DNA from: Thiotrichaceae bacterium
GTDB taxonomy: Bacteria > Pseudomonadota > Gammaproteobacteria > Thiotrichales > Thiotrichaceae
Length of the DNA: 34,121 nucleotides
Assembly: GCA_026991755.1 (NCBI GenBank)
Contig: JALXAX010000198.1
Coordinates: 1-34,121, forward strand
Reading direction: 5' to 3'
Shown: piece by piece, positions 16,655 through 24,381 of the stretch
Numbering within the stretch: the stretch's first letter is position 1
Layout: each line of letters starts with the position of its first letter
Position numbers and translations under genes: made by a program
Notes under the pieces: generated by a model
Told to the model about the DNA's origin: nothing
Seen by the model: only the letters and a program-made list of their open reading frames with translations
The model's database searches: none

Positions 16655-17842
16655 CTAATTATCGTCATCCTCTTGGTCGTTGTCATCGTTACCTGAATCG
16701 TTGTCGTCATTGCCAGAGCCATTGTCGTCATTGCCTGACCCGTTGTCATCATTGCCCGATCCATTATCGTCGTTGCCTGAACCGTTATCGTCGTTGCCTG
16801 AGCCGTTGTTGTCATCATTACCTGACCCGTTGTCATCGTTACCTGAACCGTTGTCGTCGTTGCCTAAGCCATTGTCATCATTCCCCGATCCATTATCGTC
16901 GTTGCCTGACCCGTTGTCATCATTGCCTGAACCGTTGTCATCGTTGCCAGAGCCATTATCGTCGTTGCCAGAGCCATTATCGTCGTTGCCTGACCCGTTA
17001 TCGTCGTTGCCTGAGCCGTTATCATCATTGCCTGAGCCATTGTCATCATTGTCTGTGTCATTGACATCATCGATTCCATCATTGTCATCGTCAACATCAT
17101 CTACATCATCGATGCCATCATTGTCGTCATCAGCATCATCTACATCAACAATCCCATCATTATCGTCATCAATATCAAGGTCATTTGCAATACCGTCATT
17201 ATCAAGGTCATTGTCGTTATCAGTCTCATTAATATCTAAAATGCCATTTCCATCATCATCGGTATCATCATGGTTGTTGATGCCATCGTTGTCATCATCT
17301 TCATAGACGTCAATGATGCCATCTCCATCATTATCTAAAGGATCATTTGAACCTGTTGTACGAATTTGCACACTTGATGTGGCACCAAGCACCACATCTT
17401 TAGGTGAGTCTTCTACACCATCCTGATTACTATCTGATGTCATTTCTGCGAAGGTTAGTGCTAAATCAACATGCCCTAATTCAAGGTCTGCATCACTACT
17501 GAAGGCTATATTGCTTTCTCCATTGTCATTACGTAATCGTATGGGAGTTACGATTTTATTAGCGGGGTCATCTTCATTAGTTGTCATCACCAAACGACAA
17601 GATAAACCTTTCGGCAAAACCAGTTCAAACGGGTGTCTATCTGTTGAGTTTGTTACTGAGTTTACTGAGTGATAAGAACCATCATCACAGAATGCTTCGA
17701 CCAAGGTTCCTGGTACAGTGCCCGTCACTTTGAAGCTTGTGTTATTAGTTGGGGTTGCGACATTGCTATTGCTCCCACCACCACATGAGGCGAGAAGAAC
17801 GGCTGAGGAAACCATTAAAGAAAGGGTTGTTATATATTTCAT
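16655..17842 (-). CDS. Asp-rich TSP3-repeat lipoprotein with heptapeptide tail
   Basis: A 395-residue putative lipoprotein. Signal peptide MKYITTLSLMVSSAVLLASC has the lipobox LLASC with Cys20. Residues to about 150 form a small N-terminal domain shared with the paralogue at 17948-18841. A run of thrombospondin type 3-like calcium-binding repeats follows (DNDGDGIIDVYEDDDNDGIN and similar DxDxDGxxD units, about 168-275). The last 120 residues are about 18 copies of NDDNGSG, a 21-bp minisatellite with one 24-bp unit and a few substitutions. Extremely acidic; probably a calcium-binding, surface or periplasmic protein of unknown function. Long plus-strand frames across it are by-products of the repeat. 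Confidence 0.8.
   Translation of the reverse strand: MKYITTLSLMVSSAVLLASCGGGSNSNVATPTNNTSFKVTGTVPGTLVEAFCDDGSYHSVNSVTNSTDRHPFELVLPKGLSCRLVMTTNEDDPANKIVTPIRLRNDNGESNIAFSSDADLELGHVDLALTFAEMTSDSNQDGVEDSPKDVVLGATSSVQIRTTGSNDPLDNDGDGIIDVYEDDDNDGINNHDDTDDDGNGILDINETDNDNDLDNDGIANDLDIDDDNDGIVDVDDADDDNDGIDDVDDVDDDNDGIDDVNDTDNDDNGSGNDDNGSGNDDNGSGNDDNGSGNDDNGSGNDDNGSGNDDNGSGNDDNGSGNDDNGLGNDDNGSGNDDNGSGNDDNNGSGNDDNGSGNDDNGSGNDDNGSGNDDNGSGNDDNDSGNDDNDQEDDDN
16663..17056. repeat. 21-bp minisatellite, about 18 copies
   Basis: In-frame tandem repeat encoding NDDNGSG on the minus strand. Units differ mainly at third positions and at TCG/TCA. One unit has an extra codon (NDDNNGSG) and the last units drift to DSG and DQE. 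The copy number is expected to vary between isolates. Confidence 0.9.
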
Positions 17843-17920
17843 GATATACTCCAGTTGCTAAGTTGCTTACCTATAAGGTAAGTGTTTGCCGACTCGGTGT
17901 TGCAGCACCGAGTCATTTAC
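17843..17920 (-). promoter_or_regulatory. structured 5' leader of the minisatellite lipoprotein
   Basis: On the minus strand, upstream of the ATG, lie GACTCGGTG-CTGCAA-CACCGAGTC (17894-17917), then CTTACC-TTAT-AGGTAAG, then GCAACTTAGCAACTGGAG as Shine-Dalgarno region. The same order occurs before the paralogue at 18842-18920, so the leader was duplicated with the gene and conserved. The first hairpin may also terminate transcription from the upstream paralogue. What it regulates is unknown. Confidence 0.45.
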
Positions 17921-17947
17921 CAAAAATCAAACTTATGACTTACGCCT

Positions 17948-18841
17948 TTATCTGATATTTGAGTCATTATCAGAATCATTACCTGAATCTGAATCGTTAT
18001 CTGAGTCTGAGTTGTTAGAATCAGAATCATTTGAATCATTTACCCCATCGTTATTGTCTGCATCTACTGAATCATCAATCCCATCGTTATCATCATCATT
18101 GTCAATTGAATCATCAAAGCCATCGTTGTCATCATCAGAATCAACGCTATCATCTAAACCGTCATTATCATCATCAACATCAATATCATTACTAATGCCA
18201 TCGTTATCTAGATCATTGTCGTTATCAATCTCTTCAATATCTTTTATGCCATTGCCATCATCATCATCGTCATCATGGTTATTGATGCCATCATTATCAT
18301 CATCTTCATAAACATTGATGATTCCATCATTATCATTGTCCAATAAATCACTAGTGCCCACCGCACTGATTTGTACCGTTGTAGCAGAGGCTCCTGCTAG
18401 TGTTACTTCTTGTGGAATATCTATGACACGATCATTATCAGAATCAAGTGCTGGAGTGGTCTCAAGAGCCAAATCAACATGTCCTAAATCAATATCATTG
18501 CCACTACTAAAGGCTATATTGCTATTAGAGCCATCATTTAGTTTAATGGCTGTGATGACTTTATTAGCGGAACCTTCATTAATCGTCATGACTAAGCGAC
18601 ATCTCAAATCCTTGGGTAAAGTAAGAGCAAAGGGGTGTTGGTTGGTACCGTTTGTTACTGAATTTACGGAGTGGTATGAACCGTCATCGCAAAAGGCTTC
18701 AATTAAAGTGCCAGGTACAGTACCTGTTACTTTGTAGTTCACACTTGTGCTTGGGGTTACGATACTACTGCCTCCGCCACCACAGGCTGTTAGAAGGACA
18801 GCGGTAGACGCCATTAGAGGAAGGGTAGTTAAATATTTCAT
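17948..18841 (-). CDS. Asp-rich TSP3-repeat lipoprotein, paralogue
   Basis: A 297-residue putative lipoprotein, MKYLTTLPLMASTAVLLTAC with lipobox LLTAC and Cys20. Residues 20-150 closely match the neighbouring lipoprotein (FKVTGTVPGTLVEAFCDDGS versus YKVTGTVPGTLIEAFCDDGS; SYHSVNSVTN in both). Both then carry DxDxDGxxD calcium-type repeats. Its tail is a Ser/Asp/Asn-rich stretch (DSDSNNSDSDNDSDSGNDSD), not NDDNGSG units. The pair is a tandem duplication with diverging low-complexity C-termini. Function unknown. Confidence 0.78.
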   Translation of the reverse strand: MKYLTTLPLMASTAVLLTACGGGGSSIVTPSTSVNYKVTGTVPGTLIEAFCDDGSYHSVNSVTNGTNQHPFALTLPKDLRCRLVMTINEGSANKVITAIKLNDGSNSNIAFSSGNDIDLGHVDLALETTPALDSDNDRVIDIPQEVTLAGASATTVQISAVGTSDLLDNDNDGIINVYEDDDNDGINNHDDDDDDGNGIKDIEEIDNDNDLDNDGISNDIDVDDDNDGLDDSVDSDDDNDGFDDSIDNDDDNDGIDDSVDADNNDGVNDSNDSDSNNSDSDNDSDSGNDSDNDSNIR

Positions 18842-18925
18842 GTTGTGCTCCAGTTGCTAAGTTGCTTACCTGTAAGGTAAGTGGTTATTAATGGGTTCGG
18901 TGTTGCAGCACCAAACCACTTTTTA
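18842..18925 (-). promoter_or_regulatory. structured 5' leader of the paralogous lipoprotein
   Basis: Contains GGTGCTGCAACACC and the hairpin CTTACC-TTAC-AGGTAAG, then GCAACTTAGCAACTGGAGC just before the ATG at 18841. It matches the leader at 17843-17920. Confidence 0.45.
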
Positions 18926-18990
18926 AAAATTGATAATATTCTCGTTTTCCTAATCGTTATTGTCGTTTTATACCTCGCTTCATTGATAGT

Positions 18991-19009
18991 AGTTAGTAGT
19001 CTACTAACT
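18991..19009. terminator. 9-bp palindrome overlapping the DUF5666 gene stop
   Basis: AGTTAGTAG T CTACTAACT is a perfect inverted repeat that includes the stop codon at 19008-19010. There is no T-tract, so a termination role is uncertain. 19010-18842 otherwise holds only the lipoprotein leader. Confidence 0.3.
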
Positions 19010-20255
19010 AGTCATCATCAGGTTGAGATCTTTCCAGCTTTGTTGCCAAAATCTTTCCATCCGTTTGAGCTACACCATAAACCTCAAGCGTGTCGCCGAC
19101 AGATAAATCACTAAGAGTAAGCGGGGAAACATTTTGGTCACTTTCATCAATCATCAATGTGGATGAAGTAAGCACGATCGCCAGACCATCTAACACTAGC
19201 TCATTGGCTGAAATATTGATGCTTTGTAACAAGCCTTTTATCTCAAGTTCCTCACTCGGATTCTCAAATGATATTTCTTCAGCAACTAATAAGCCTGCTG
19301 CGTTTACACGACCACTGACTTCCATCAAAGCATTTGGGGCTATATCACCAACGGTGCCATTCTCATATTGGGTCGCATTGGTTGTAGTAACAGCCAAACC
19401 ATTAACAGCAAAGCTAGTAGCACTATTGAAACTCGTCACTAAGCCTTCTATTTCAGCCTCTGTATTGGCTTCAAGGTTTTGATATTCATCTTCAAGCTCT
19501 ATTCGTGATGCTAATAGTGTGATACCTGTAATTGCTTGGTTACTTTTAGCCTCCACAAACTGGCCAACTTGTGGAGGTTGACCATTAAAGCCTTGTAAAT
19601 CAGCATTGCTATAGTCAATCGTAATACCGCCAATGGTAAATGTCTCTAAAGTGGAGTTAACACTAGTAATCGTGCCCTTTATTTCATTCTCAGAAGTACC
19701 CACCTGAAAGCTTGTTGCTTTTAGGCGAATGCTCGTGGCCGTAATGAAACCATTAGCATCTTTAATCCCTGAAACTTCGACTATATTTCCAATGGATAAA
19801 GTCGTTAAGGTGTTAAAGCCAATAAAGACCGTTAGATTATCTGTGCTAATAGTTTGTCCTAATACTTCTATCGTTACAGCATCAGTACTAGCACTAGTCA
19901 CTCTACCTTCTAAGAGGTCTGTAAAACTGACTTCTGAGGCTGTACCTGTTGTGCCCCCCGCATCAATCGTGCTCTTAAGGACTACAAACTCTCCTACGCT
20001 AAAATCCGCTTGGCCCAAAGTCGCCGTAGAGCCATCTCGGATGAAAGTCGCATTATTTACATCAAAACGAACACCATTAACAAAGATACTGCCAAAGTTC
20101 GTAATACGCCCCATGGTGATTCCCGTACCGCTAATTCCGCCATTGGCGGCTACGCTGTCACCACCGCCTCCACCACATGAGACCAAGAAAAGACTAAACA
20201 AAACTATCGCAGTGGATAACCCCTTTTTTATCTGTAAATTTATTTTCTGTTTCAT
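19008..20255 (-). CDS. DUF5666-repeat lipoprotein
   Basis: A 415-residue putative lipoprotein. Signal peptide MKQKINLQIKKGLSTAIVLF followed by SLFLVSC, lipobox LVSC with Cys27. The rest is about five tandem DUF5666 units of 60-75 residues, small OB-like beta domains (GRITNFGSIFVNGVRFDV, KGTITSVNSTLETFTIGGIT, EGLVTSFNSATSFAVNGLAV, KGLLQSINISANELVLDGLA). Function unknown; typically periplasmic or surface. The ATG at 20255 lies flush against a 236-bp MITE, whose end provides the Shine-Dalgarno GAGGA 9 nt upstream. Before that insertion the gene began about 12 bp after the DUF6502 stop, so the two formed an operon. Confidence 0.85.
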   Translation of the reverse strand: MKQKINLQIKKGLSTAIVLFSLFLVSCGGGGGDSVAANGGISGTGITMGRITNFGSIFVNGVRFDVNNATFIRDGSTATLGQADFSVGEFVVLKSTIDAGGTTGTASEVSFTDLLEGRVTSASTDAVTIEVLGQTISTDNLTVFIGFNTLTTLSIGNIVEVSGIKDANGFITATSIRLKATSFQVGTSENEIKGTITSVNSTLETFTIGGITIDYSNADLQGFNGQPPQVGQFVEAKSNQAITGITLLASRIELEDEYQNLEANTEAEIEGLVTSFNSATSFAVNGLAVTTTNATQYENGTVGDIAPNALMEVSGRVNAAGLLVAEEISFENPSEELEIKGLLQSINISANELVLDGLAIVLTSSTLMIDESDQNVSPLTLSDLSVGDTLEVYGVAQTDGKILATKLERSQPDDD

Positions 20256-20491
20256 CCTAAAATCCTCAGTTAGACAGCCTATAGAGTGATTCTCTTCGGC
20301 TGAATGGCGTAGTAAAAAAAGGAATTAATGGTTGATCCTTAATGAGTTTTTTTACATAGCCAGTCAGTCGAAGAGGGTTGCTCTATAGGCTGTAGCGCCT
20401 TCACTCTATTAGTGAAGGCCGATAAAATTGCTTACTTTAATACTATCAATCATTTATTTGATGCTGAAAGCGGTTAACTGAGGAGTTTAGG
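20256..20491. mobile_element. 236-bp MITE, copy 2, at the DUF5666 start codon
   Basis: Ends CCTAAAATCCTCAGTTAG (20256) and TTAACTGAGGAGTTTAGG (to 20491). The 5-bp target duplication TTCAT (20251-20255 and 20492-20496) is ATGAA on the coding strand. The target was therefore the start codon itself. The original Shine-Dalgarno, AAGAGGATTAAGCA, is now in front of the distant ATGAA copy, which opens a 16-codon frame into the element. Confidence 0.9.
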
Positions 20492-20508
20492 TTCATTGCT
20501 TAATCCTC

Positions 20509-21378
20509 TTAGTCCCCTGACAGGTCCTCAAAATAGTAAATACCAACACCCACTTTCATGGCTTTGCCCGTCATTAGGGGGTGTTTATCCATATCATGCT
20601 CTGCTAACCACTGATTTAACTTAACTAATAAGGACTGGTTTTCCTCATTAGCCATTTGCTTAAAAGCGGGAATAAATTCAGCAGGAATTTTGTCGTAACA
20701 TACTTTTCGCTGATAAAAGGGTGTGTCAGAATCTGCCTCCATAGCAGTCTTTTCTTTAGATACACGGTTCTTAGTTCCATTACTAACGCTACTATCACTA
20801 GCAACAACAATATTATGCTTAATAGTATTAATCAGTAGAGACACATCTTCTCCTAGCAAAGCATATTTATCACTCTCACCTGTAGATGGAATATAAGCTG
20901 CACGTAGCAAAACAACTTGATTGGTATCAGTGATCTGGACTGCATCCGTACGAACAAGTTCATCTAGCATGGCACGATAAGGAATATCACCACTATGACG
21001 ACTAACTAGGGCCTCAAAACTTCCCTCTTCTCCCTGCACATTGAGCATTTTTGCTTTTCCGCTGCTATCACAAAAATCTGTATCACTAATCCAACCACTT
21101 ATTACCCGGGTTGCTCTATTGTGTGTAGTGGTATGCACTAACTTCGGTGAAGTCTCTTTTCTAAGAGCTGCTACTTCCTTGCGAGTTAGACCCGTAATAA
21201 TGGCAATACTTGAGGTGGTTGTTTTCTGACCTGACTCTCTCAACTCCCTCTCTGTCACCTCAATATAAGCTCTCTTTGCTAGTTTAGAAAAATCACCAAA
21301 CGCGATGCCATTACGAAACATCAAACCCACCAGTGATTTGAGAATACTGTAAAGAGCAGTGGTAAGTGGTCTGTTCAT
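20509..21378 (-). CDS. DUF6502 family protein
   Basis: A DUF6502 protein of 289 residues from the Met at 21378 (MNRPLTTALYSILKSLVGLM). The frame continues to 21507, but the family N-terminus and a palindromic site at 21380-21399 favour the shorter form. Seen features: FRNGIAFGDFSKLAKRAYIEV, then SIAIITGLTRKEVAALRKE, which looks like a winged-helix recognition segment, and a middle region with ISGWISDTDFCDSSGKAKML. Proteins of this type often precede DUF5666 genes, as here. A role as regulator of the downstream lipoprotein gene is plausible but inferred. No catalytic residues are evident. Confidence 0.7.
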   Translation of the reverse strand: MNRPLTTALYSILKSLVGLMFRNGIAFGDFSKLAKRAYIEVTERELRESGQKTTTSSIAIITGLTRKEVAALRKETSPKLVHTTTHNRATRVISGWISDTDFCDSSGKAKMLNVQGEEGSFEALVSRHSGDIPYRAMLDELVRTDAVQITDTNQVVLLRAAYIPSTGESDKYALLGEDVSLLINTIKHNIVVASDSSVSNGTKNRVSKEKTAMEADSDTPFYQRKVCYDKIPAEFIPAFKQMANEENQSLLVKLNQWLAEHDMDKHPLMTGKAMKVGVGIYYFEDLSGD

Positions 21379-21379
21379 T

Positions 21380-21399
21380 TTTGGGATTATATTCCCAAA
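21380..21399. promoter_or_regulatory. 20-bp palindrome at the DUF6502 start, candidate operator
   Basis: TTTGGGATTATATTCCCAAA is a near-perfect inverted repeat (7-bp arms) ending 1 bp upstream of the preferred start. It could be an operator, possibly for the product itself; this is inference. Confidence 0.4.
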
Positions 21400-21626
21400 T
21401 ATTAAACTATGCAAATTTTTAAACCTGCTACGTGATAAAAGGTAGTGTCTAAGAGGCTTTCTGATAGCTCTTCCTTTTTGATTGAAAACTATCTCTCTAC
21501 CTCTCATGGGTTCTACCTAGATTCAAGGTTTGGGAAGTTCAATTTGCAATAACCGTAACTATAGGTCCGCTTTAATAGTGAAAGCCGAAGTGTTCTTTAA
21601 AAAAAATTGAAATTAATAAAAAACTC

Positions 21627-21655
21627 TTGCAATTGATCTGCTTAAAATATATCCT
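21627..21655 (+). promoter_or_regulatory. candidate promoter for the lnt-like operon
   Basis: TTGCAA (21627-21632), 17-bp spacer, TATCCT (21650-21655), followed by the start codon 41 bp on. The -10 match is weak. The rest of 21508-21695 is AT-rich with no other feature apart from a partial relative of the CAATAGCCGTAGCTATTG repeat core near 21568. Confidence 0.3.
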
Positions 21656-21695
21656 ATAAAAAAAATCTATAACGAAAATAAACAGGGGCTAAGTA

Positions 21696-23255
21696 GTGGA
21701 ATTTACACTGAAATATTGGTGTGCCGTCACTAGTAGGTGGGTGATAAGAAACCCAACTACTTTCTCTGTACTTATGGGAGCTTTGGCAGGGCTTTCCTTT
21801 ACTCAGCATCTTCCTCTACTCTTTATTCTTAGTTTTCTTACTTTCCTTTTCCAAATTCGCGCATCAAAATCAATTTACAGTGCTTTTCTAAGTGGATTAG
21901 TTTACTCGTTAACCTTTTACCTATCCGGTTTATATGTATTGTTTATGCTGGCAGAAAATTATGATACGTCGTACATACTGTCTCTTGGCATAATCAATAT
22001 TTTTATTCTTCTTTACTGTATGACCTTTTTCATTGTTCCTGCAGTCATATTGAGAAGTTTGGTTAAACTCCCCCATCACATGTGGTTTTTGGTTCTAATG
22101 CCTACTCTTTTCGTCATGGGAGAATGGTTGAAAACTTACTTATTCACTGGTTTCCCTTGGTTTCAGGCATCTCATCTTTTGGTCGACTGGCTTAACGTTG
22201 AATATTCTCTGTTTGGTGAGTTAGGTGTAAGCTTTCTATTTTATAGTTTCATAGGTTGCACTTACCTTATTATTAAAAGTAACAATCATTTAGCATCTTC
22301 TGCTATGTTAATAGCATCATTTGTTGGAGTCAGCATACTTAGCCATCTATTAATGGGTACGATTATCTATAGTGGGAGTATAAAACCAACTAATCTCACC
22401 GTCCGGTTACTTAATTCACAGGTAAACATCGAAGACAAAAATAGCCTGTCTCTTTCTTCGAGTCGACTACAGCAATTTCTTAATATAGGGAGCTTATCAC
22501 CAAAACCGGATGTTATTTTGCTCCCCGAGAGCAGTATTGAATACCCGCTAGAAAAATACCCCTCTATTATTCGAAATCAGCTTGAAAAACTCAATAACAA
22601 AGGGATTCAGGTGGTCTCTGGTGGTTATTATCAAGACAATATAGGTGAATACAATGTTCTCTATTCGGGTGATCCACTAAAGCCAGTCTATATGAAACAA
22701 CATTTGATTCCATTTGGAGAGTACTTTCCAGAATCATTTAGCTTCTTAAAACATTATTTTCCAGATATAAGCAAAGGTAACCTTCGCACTAAAAAATACT
22801 TCTCTGGTAATTTAACAATAGCTAATCAAATAGTTACACCAATGATCTGTTATGAAATGTTTTTTGCAGATGAGGTTAGAGCGAAGTCTATAAACTCCGG
22901 CATATTAATGCTGTTTACAGATTTAGCATTTATAAAGTCAAACTGGGCAAAAGAGTATCTATTCAATATAAGCAGGATAAGAGCGATGGAACTATCAAAA
23001 CCCCTATTACAAATAGCTAATTCATCAATAACCGCTATTGTTAATAAAAAAGGAAAGGTTTTAAAGCAAGCCGGTACATCTATATCCTTTATAGAGCACG
23101 ATGTTGAGTTAAGCTATAAACCCAGCGTATACGCAACGAAGGGCTACTTTTATGCGCTGTTATTACCTTTATTCAACCTTATTATAGTGTCTATATTTTC
23201 ACTACGTTCAAAGCTTTCACCCATCATCACTAACAAGAGGCCATGTTATGTCTAA
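21696..23255 (+). CDS. lnt: apolipoprotein N-acyltransferase-like protein (accessory Lnt)
   Basis: A 519-residue inner-membrane protein with about seven N-terminal helices (to residue 230) and a periplasmic carbon-nitrogen hydrolase domain. Lnt adds the third acyl chain to lipoproteins. The triad is present: Glu278 in LLPESS, Lys334 in YMKQHLIPFGEYFP and Cys385 in MICYEMFF, matching E. coli E267, K335, C387. The segment after Cys is divergent: TDLAFIKSNWAKEYLFNISR replaces the usual NDGWFG-type loop. The start is GTG with an AGGGG upstream. It is not next to corC or ybeX, the usual lnt neighbours, and is AT-rich. I therefore read it as a paralogue with a dedicated client or altered specificity. 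It overlaps the next gene by 8 nt. Confidence 0.82.
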   Translation: MEFTLKYWCAVTSRWVIRNPTTFSVLMGALAGLSFTQHLPLLFILSFLTFLFQIRASKSIYSAFLSGLVYSLTFYLSGLYVLFMLAENYDTSYILSLGIINIFILLYCMTFFIVPAVILRSLVKLPHHMWFLVLMPTLFVMGEWLKTYLFTGFPWFQASHLLVDWLNVEYSLFGELGVSFLFYSFIGCTYLIIKSNNHLASSAMLIASFVGVSILSHLLMGTIIYSGSIKPTNLTVRLLNSQVNIEDKNSLSLSSSRLQQFLNIGSLSPKPDVILLPESSIEYPLEKYPSIIRNQLEKLNNKGIQVVSGGYYQDNIGEYNVLYSGDPLKPVYMKQHLIPFGEYFPESFSFLKHYFPDISKGNLRTKKYFSGNLTIANQIVTPMICYEMFFADEVRAKSINSGILMLFTDLAFIKSNWAKEYLFNISRIRAMELSKPLLQIANSSITAIVNKKGKVLKQAGTSISFIEHDVELSYKPSVYATKGYFYALLLPLFNLIIVSIFSLRSKLSPIITNKRPCYV

Positions 23256-23811
23256 AGAAACTAATCTATCTATTAAAACAGGAGCCATAATAGCAGCCTC
23301 AGCCATTGCTTTGATGGGCATATTATGGGTTGTCTACACGGGTAGTGATCAAACTTCATCCTCTGCATTGGATGTTCGAGAAATAGTACAGGATAAGCCA
23401 GGTAAAGAAGGGAAGCATAGAACGCTAGTCAATTTGGATGATGCTTATGATGTTGAGAAAAGATTGGCTAATGCTAGTGTTTACACGAATGACAAAGCAA
23501 TGAAAGATGAAATTACTTATTTGACAGAAGATCTGAAAGAAGAAGTAAACAGCATGAACATACAGTCTGAACTCTTCGAAAAAGAGATCAACTTTCAAGA
23601 GCTAATGGCAGAGAGCGATCAACTCATCGATGAGATTGCCAAAGATACAGGCACTACTAAGCAAAAGTTGATGCAAGATGCAGAAAATGACATTTTAGCT
23701 CAAGTTTCTTTGCCTGAAACGATAGAACTGGAACAAGAGATAGCAGTAACTGAGCAAAGAAAAGATGAACTCGTTAATCGCTTTGAAGCGCTATCTAGCA
23801 AAACAGAATAA
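23248..23811 (+). CDS. single-TM coiled-coil protein coupled to the Lnt-like gene
   Basis: I do not recognise a family. The 187-residue protein has one membrane helix at about residues 12-30 (GAIIAASAIALMGILWVVYT) after a short Lys-containing tail, so it is probably N-in with the rest periplasmic. Residues 60-187 are highly charged and rich in Glu, Lys and Asp, with predicted coiled-coil character (EEVNSMNIQSELFEKEINFQ; VTEQRKDELVNRFEAL). There is no Cys after the helix, so it is not a lipoprotein. The ATG lies inside the end of the Lnt-like gene (ATGTCTAA), so translation is probably coupled and the two products probably act together. Confidence 0.65.
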   Translation: MSKETNLSIKTGAIIAASAIALMGILWVVYTGSDQTSSSALDVREIVQDKPGKEGKHRTLVNLDDAYDVEKRLANASVYTNDKAMKDEITYLTEDLKEEVNSMNIQSELFEKEINFQELMAESDQLIDEIAKDTGTTKQKLMQDAENDILAQVSLPETIELEQEIAVTEQRKDELVNRFEALSSKTE

Positions 23812-23815
23812 AAAA

Positions 23816-23839
23816 GATAACTCTCTCTTTAGAGTTATC
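23816..23839 (-). terminator. hairpin after the coiled-coil gene, T-run on minus strand
   Basis: GATAACTCT and AGAGTTATC (9-bp arms, 6-nt loop). On the minus strand it is followed by TTTTTT, a good intrinsic terminator; on the plus strand the A-run precedes it. It begins 4 bp after the stop of the coiled-coil gene and may work in either direction. Confidence 0.5.
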
Positions 23840-23869
23840 AGTACATATAATAAATAAGTTTATTCATTT

Positions 23870-24014
23870 TAGTACATCAACCCGTTGAAAATATAGGTAT
23901 AAATGAATCTTTAATTTCCACTTGCAGCAGAACAACTATTACTCGTGAAGATGCCTAACAGCTGACTACTTAAATCTCCATTTATAAGCAACACTTTAAA
24001 CAGTTAATGTACTA
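23870..24014. mobile_element. MITE-like element, TAGTACAT family copy 3
   Basis: Outer repeats TAGTACATCAACCCGTTGAAA at 23870 and TTTAAACAGTTAATGTACTA ending at 24014. The interior differs from copies 1 and 2. Its right end shares TA with the next element. Confidence 0.65.
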
Positions 24015-24281
24015 GTACTCCAGCAACTTAGGTTTAATGGATACAGAGCAATCCAAAGCGCTCAAGACAAGGCTTGGGTTGCAGGCAATGGTTGTTCCCT
24101 TGGCAAGACCCATAACGCAGTATTGAGCGCTTTGGGTTGCTCCCTTCGGGCGAACCAGGAAGCGGTCATCCGCGTTGTTGCATCTTTTGTGAAGGGAACA
24201 ACCATTCCCTGCAAGACGCGCCTAACGGCTAACCGCTTCCTGACTCGCTGTATTCATCAAATCTAACTTGTTGGAGTACTA
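24013..24281. mobile_element. 269-bp GC-richer palindromic element
   Basis: The ends TAGTACTCCAGCAACTTAG (24013) and CTAACTTGTTGGAGTACTA (to 24281) are inverted repeats extending to GATACAG and CTGTATTC. Inside are nested stems: AGCAATCCAAAGCGCTCAA with TTGAGCGCTTTGGGTTGCT, AGGAAGCGGT with ACCGCTTCCT, and ATGGTTGTTCCCTT with AAGGGAACAACCAT. No ORF. A single end of the same kind is at 12253-12276. Confidence 0.7.
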
Positions 24282-24381
24282 GGGTTTCAATCTCTGATTG
24301 ATGACCTGAGCCTGAATAAAAACAAATAAACATACATTTCAAAAGGGACTTTAGAAGTACGAATCATTCAAGGGTATTGAT

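Noticed and set aside
16594..17306. Long plus-strand frames across the minisatellite (Cys/His/Arg-rich and SLPEPLS-type proteins)
   Set aside because: They are antisense to the lipoprotein repeat, consist almost wholly of repeat-derived residues and lack starts with ribosome-binding sites; they are products of the 21-bp periodicity.
17886..18311. Plus-strand Ser/Glu-rich frame antisense to the second lipoprotein
   Set aside because: It mirrors the Asp/Ser codons of the opposite strand and has no independent support.
16655..18841. CRISPR-like array in the repeat-rich region
   Set aside because: The repeats are directly adjacent coding units without unique spacers, and there are no cas genes.
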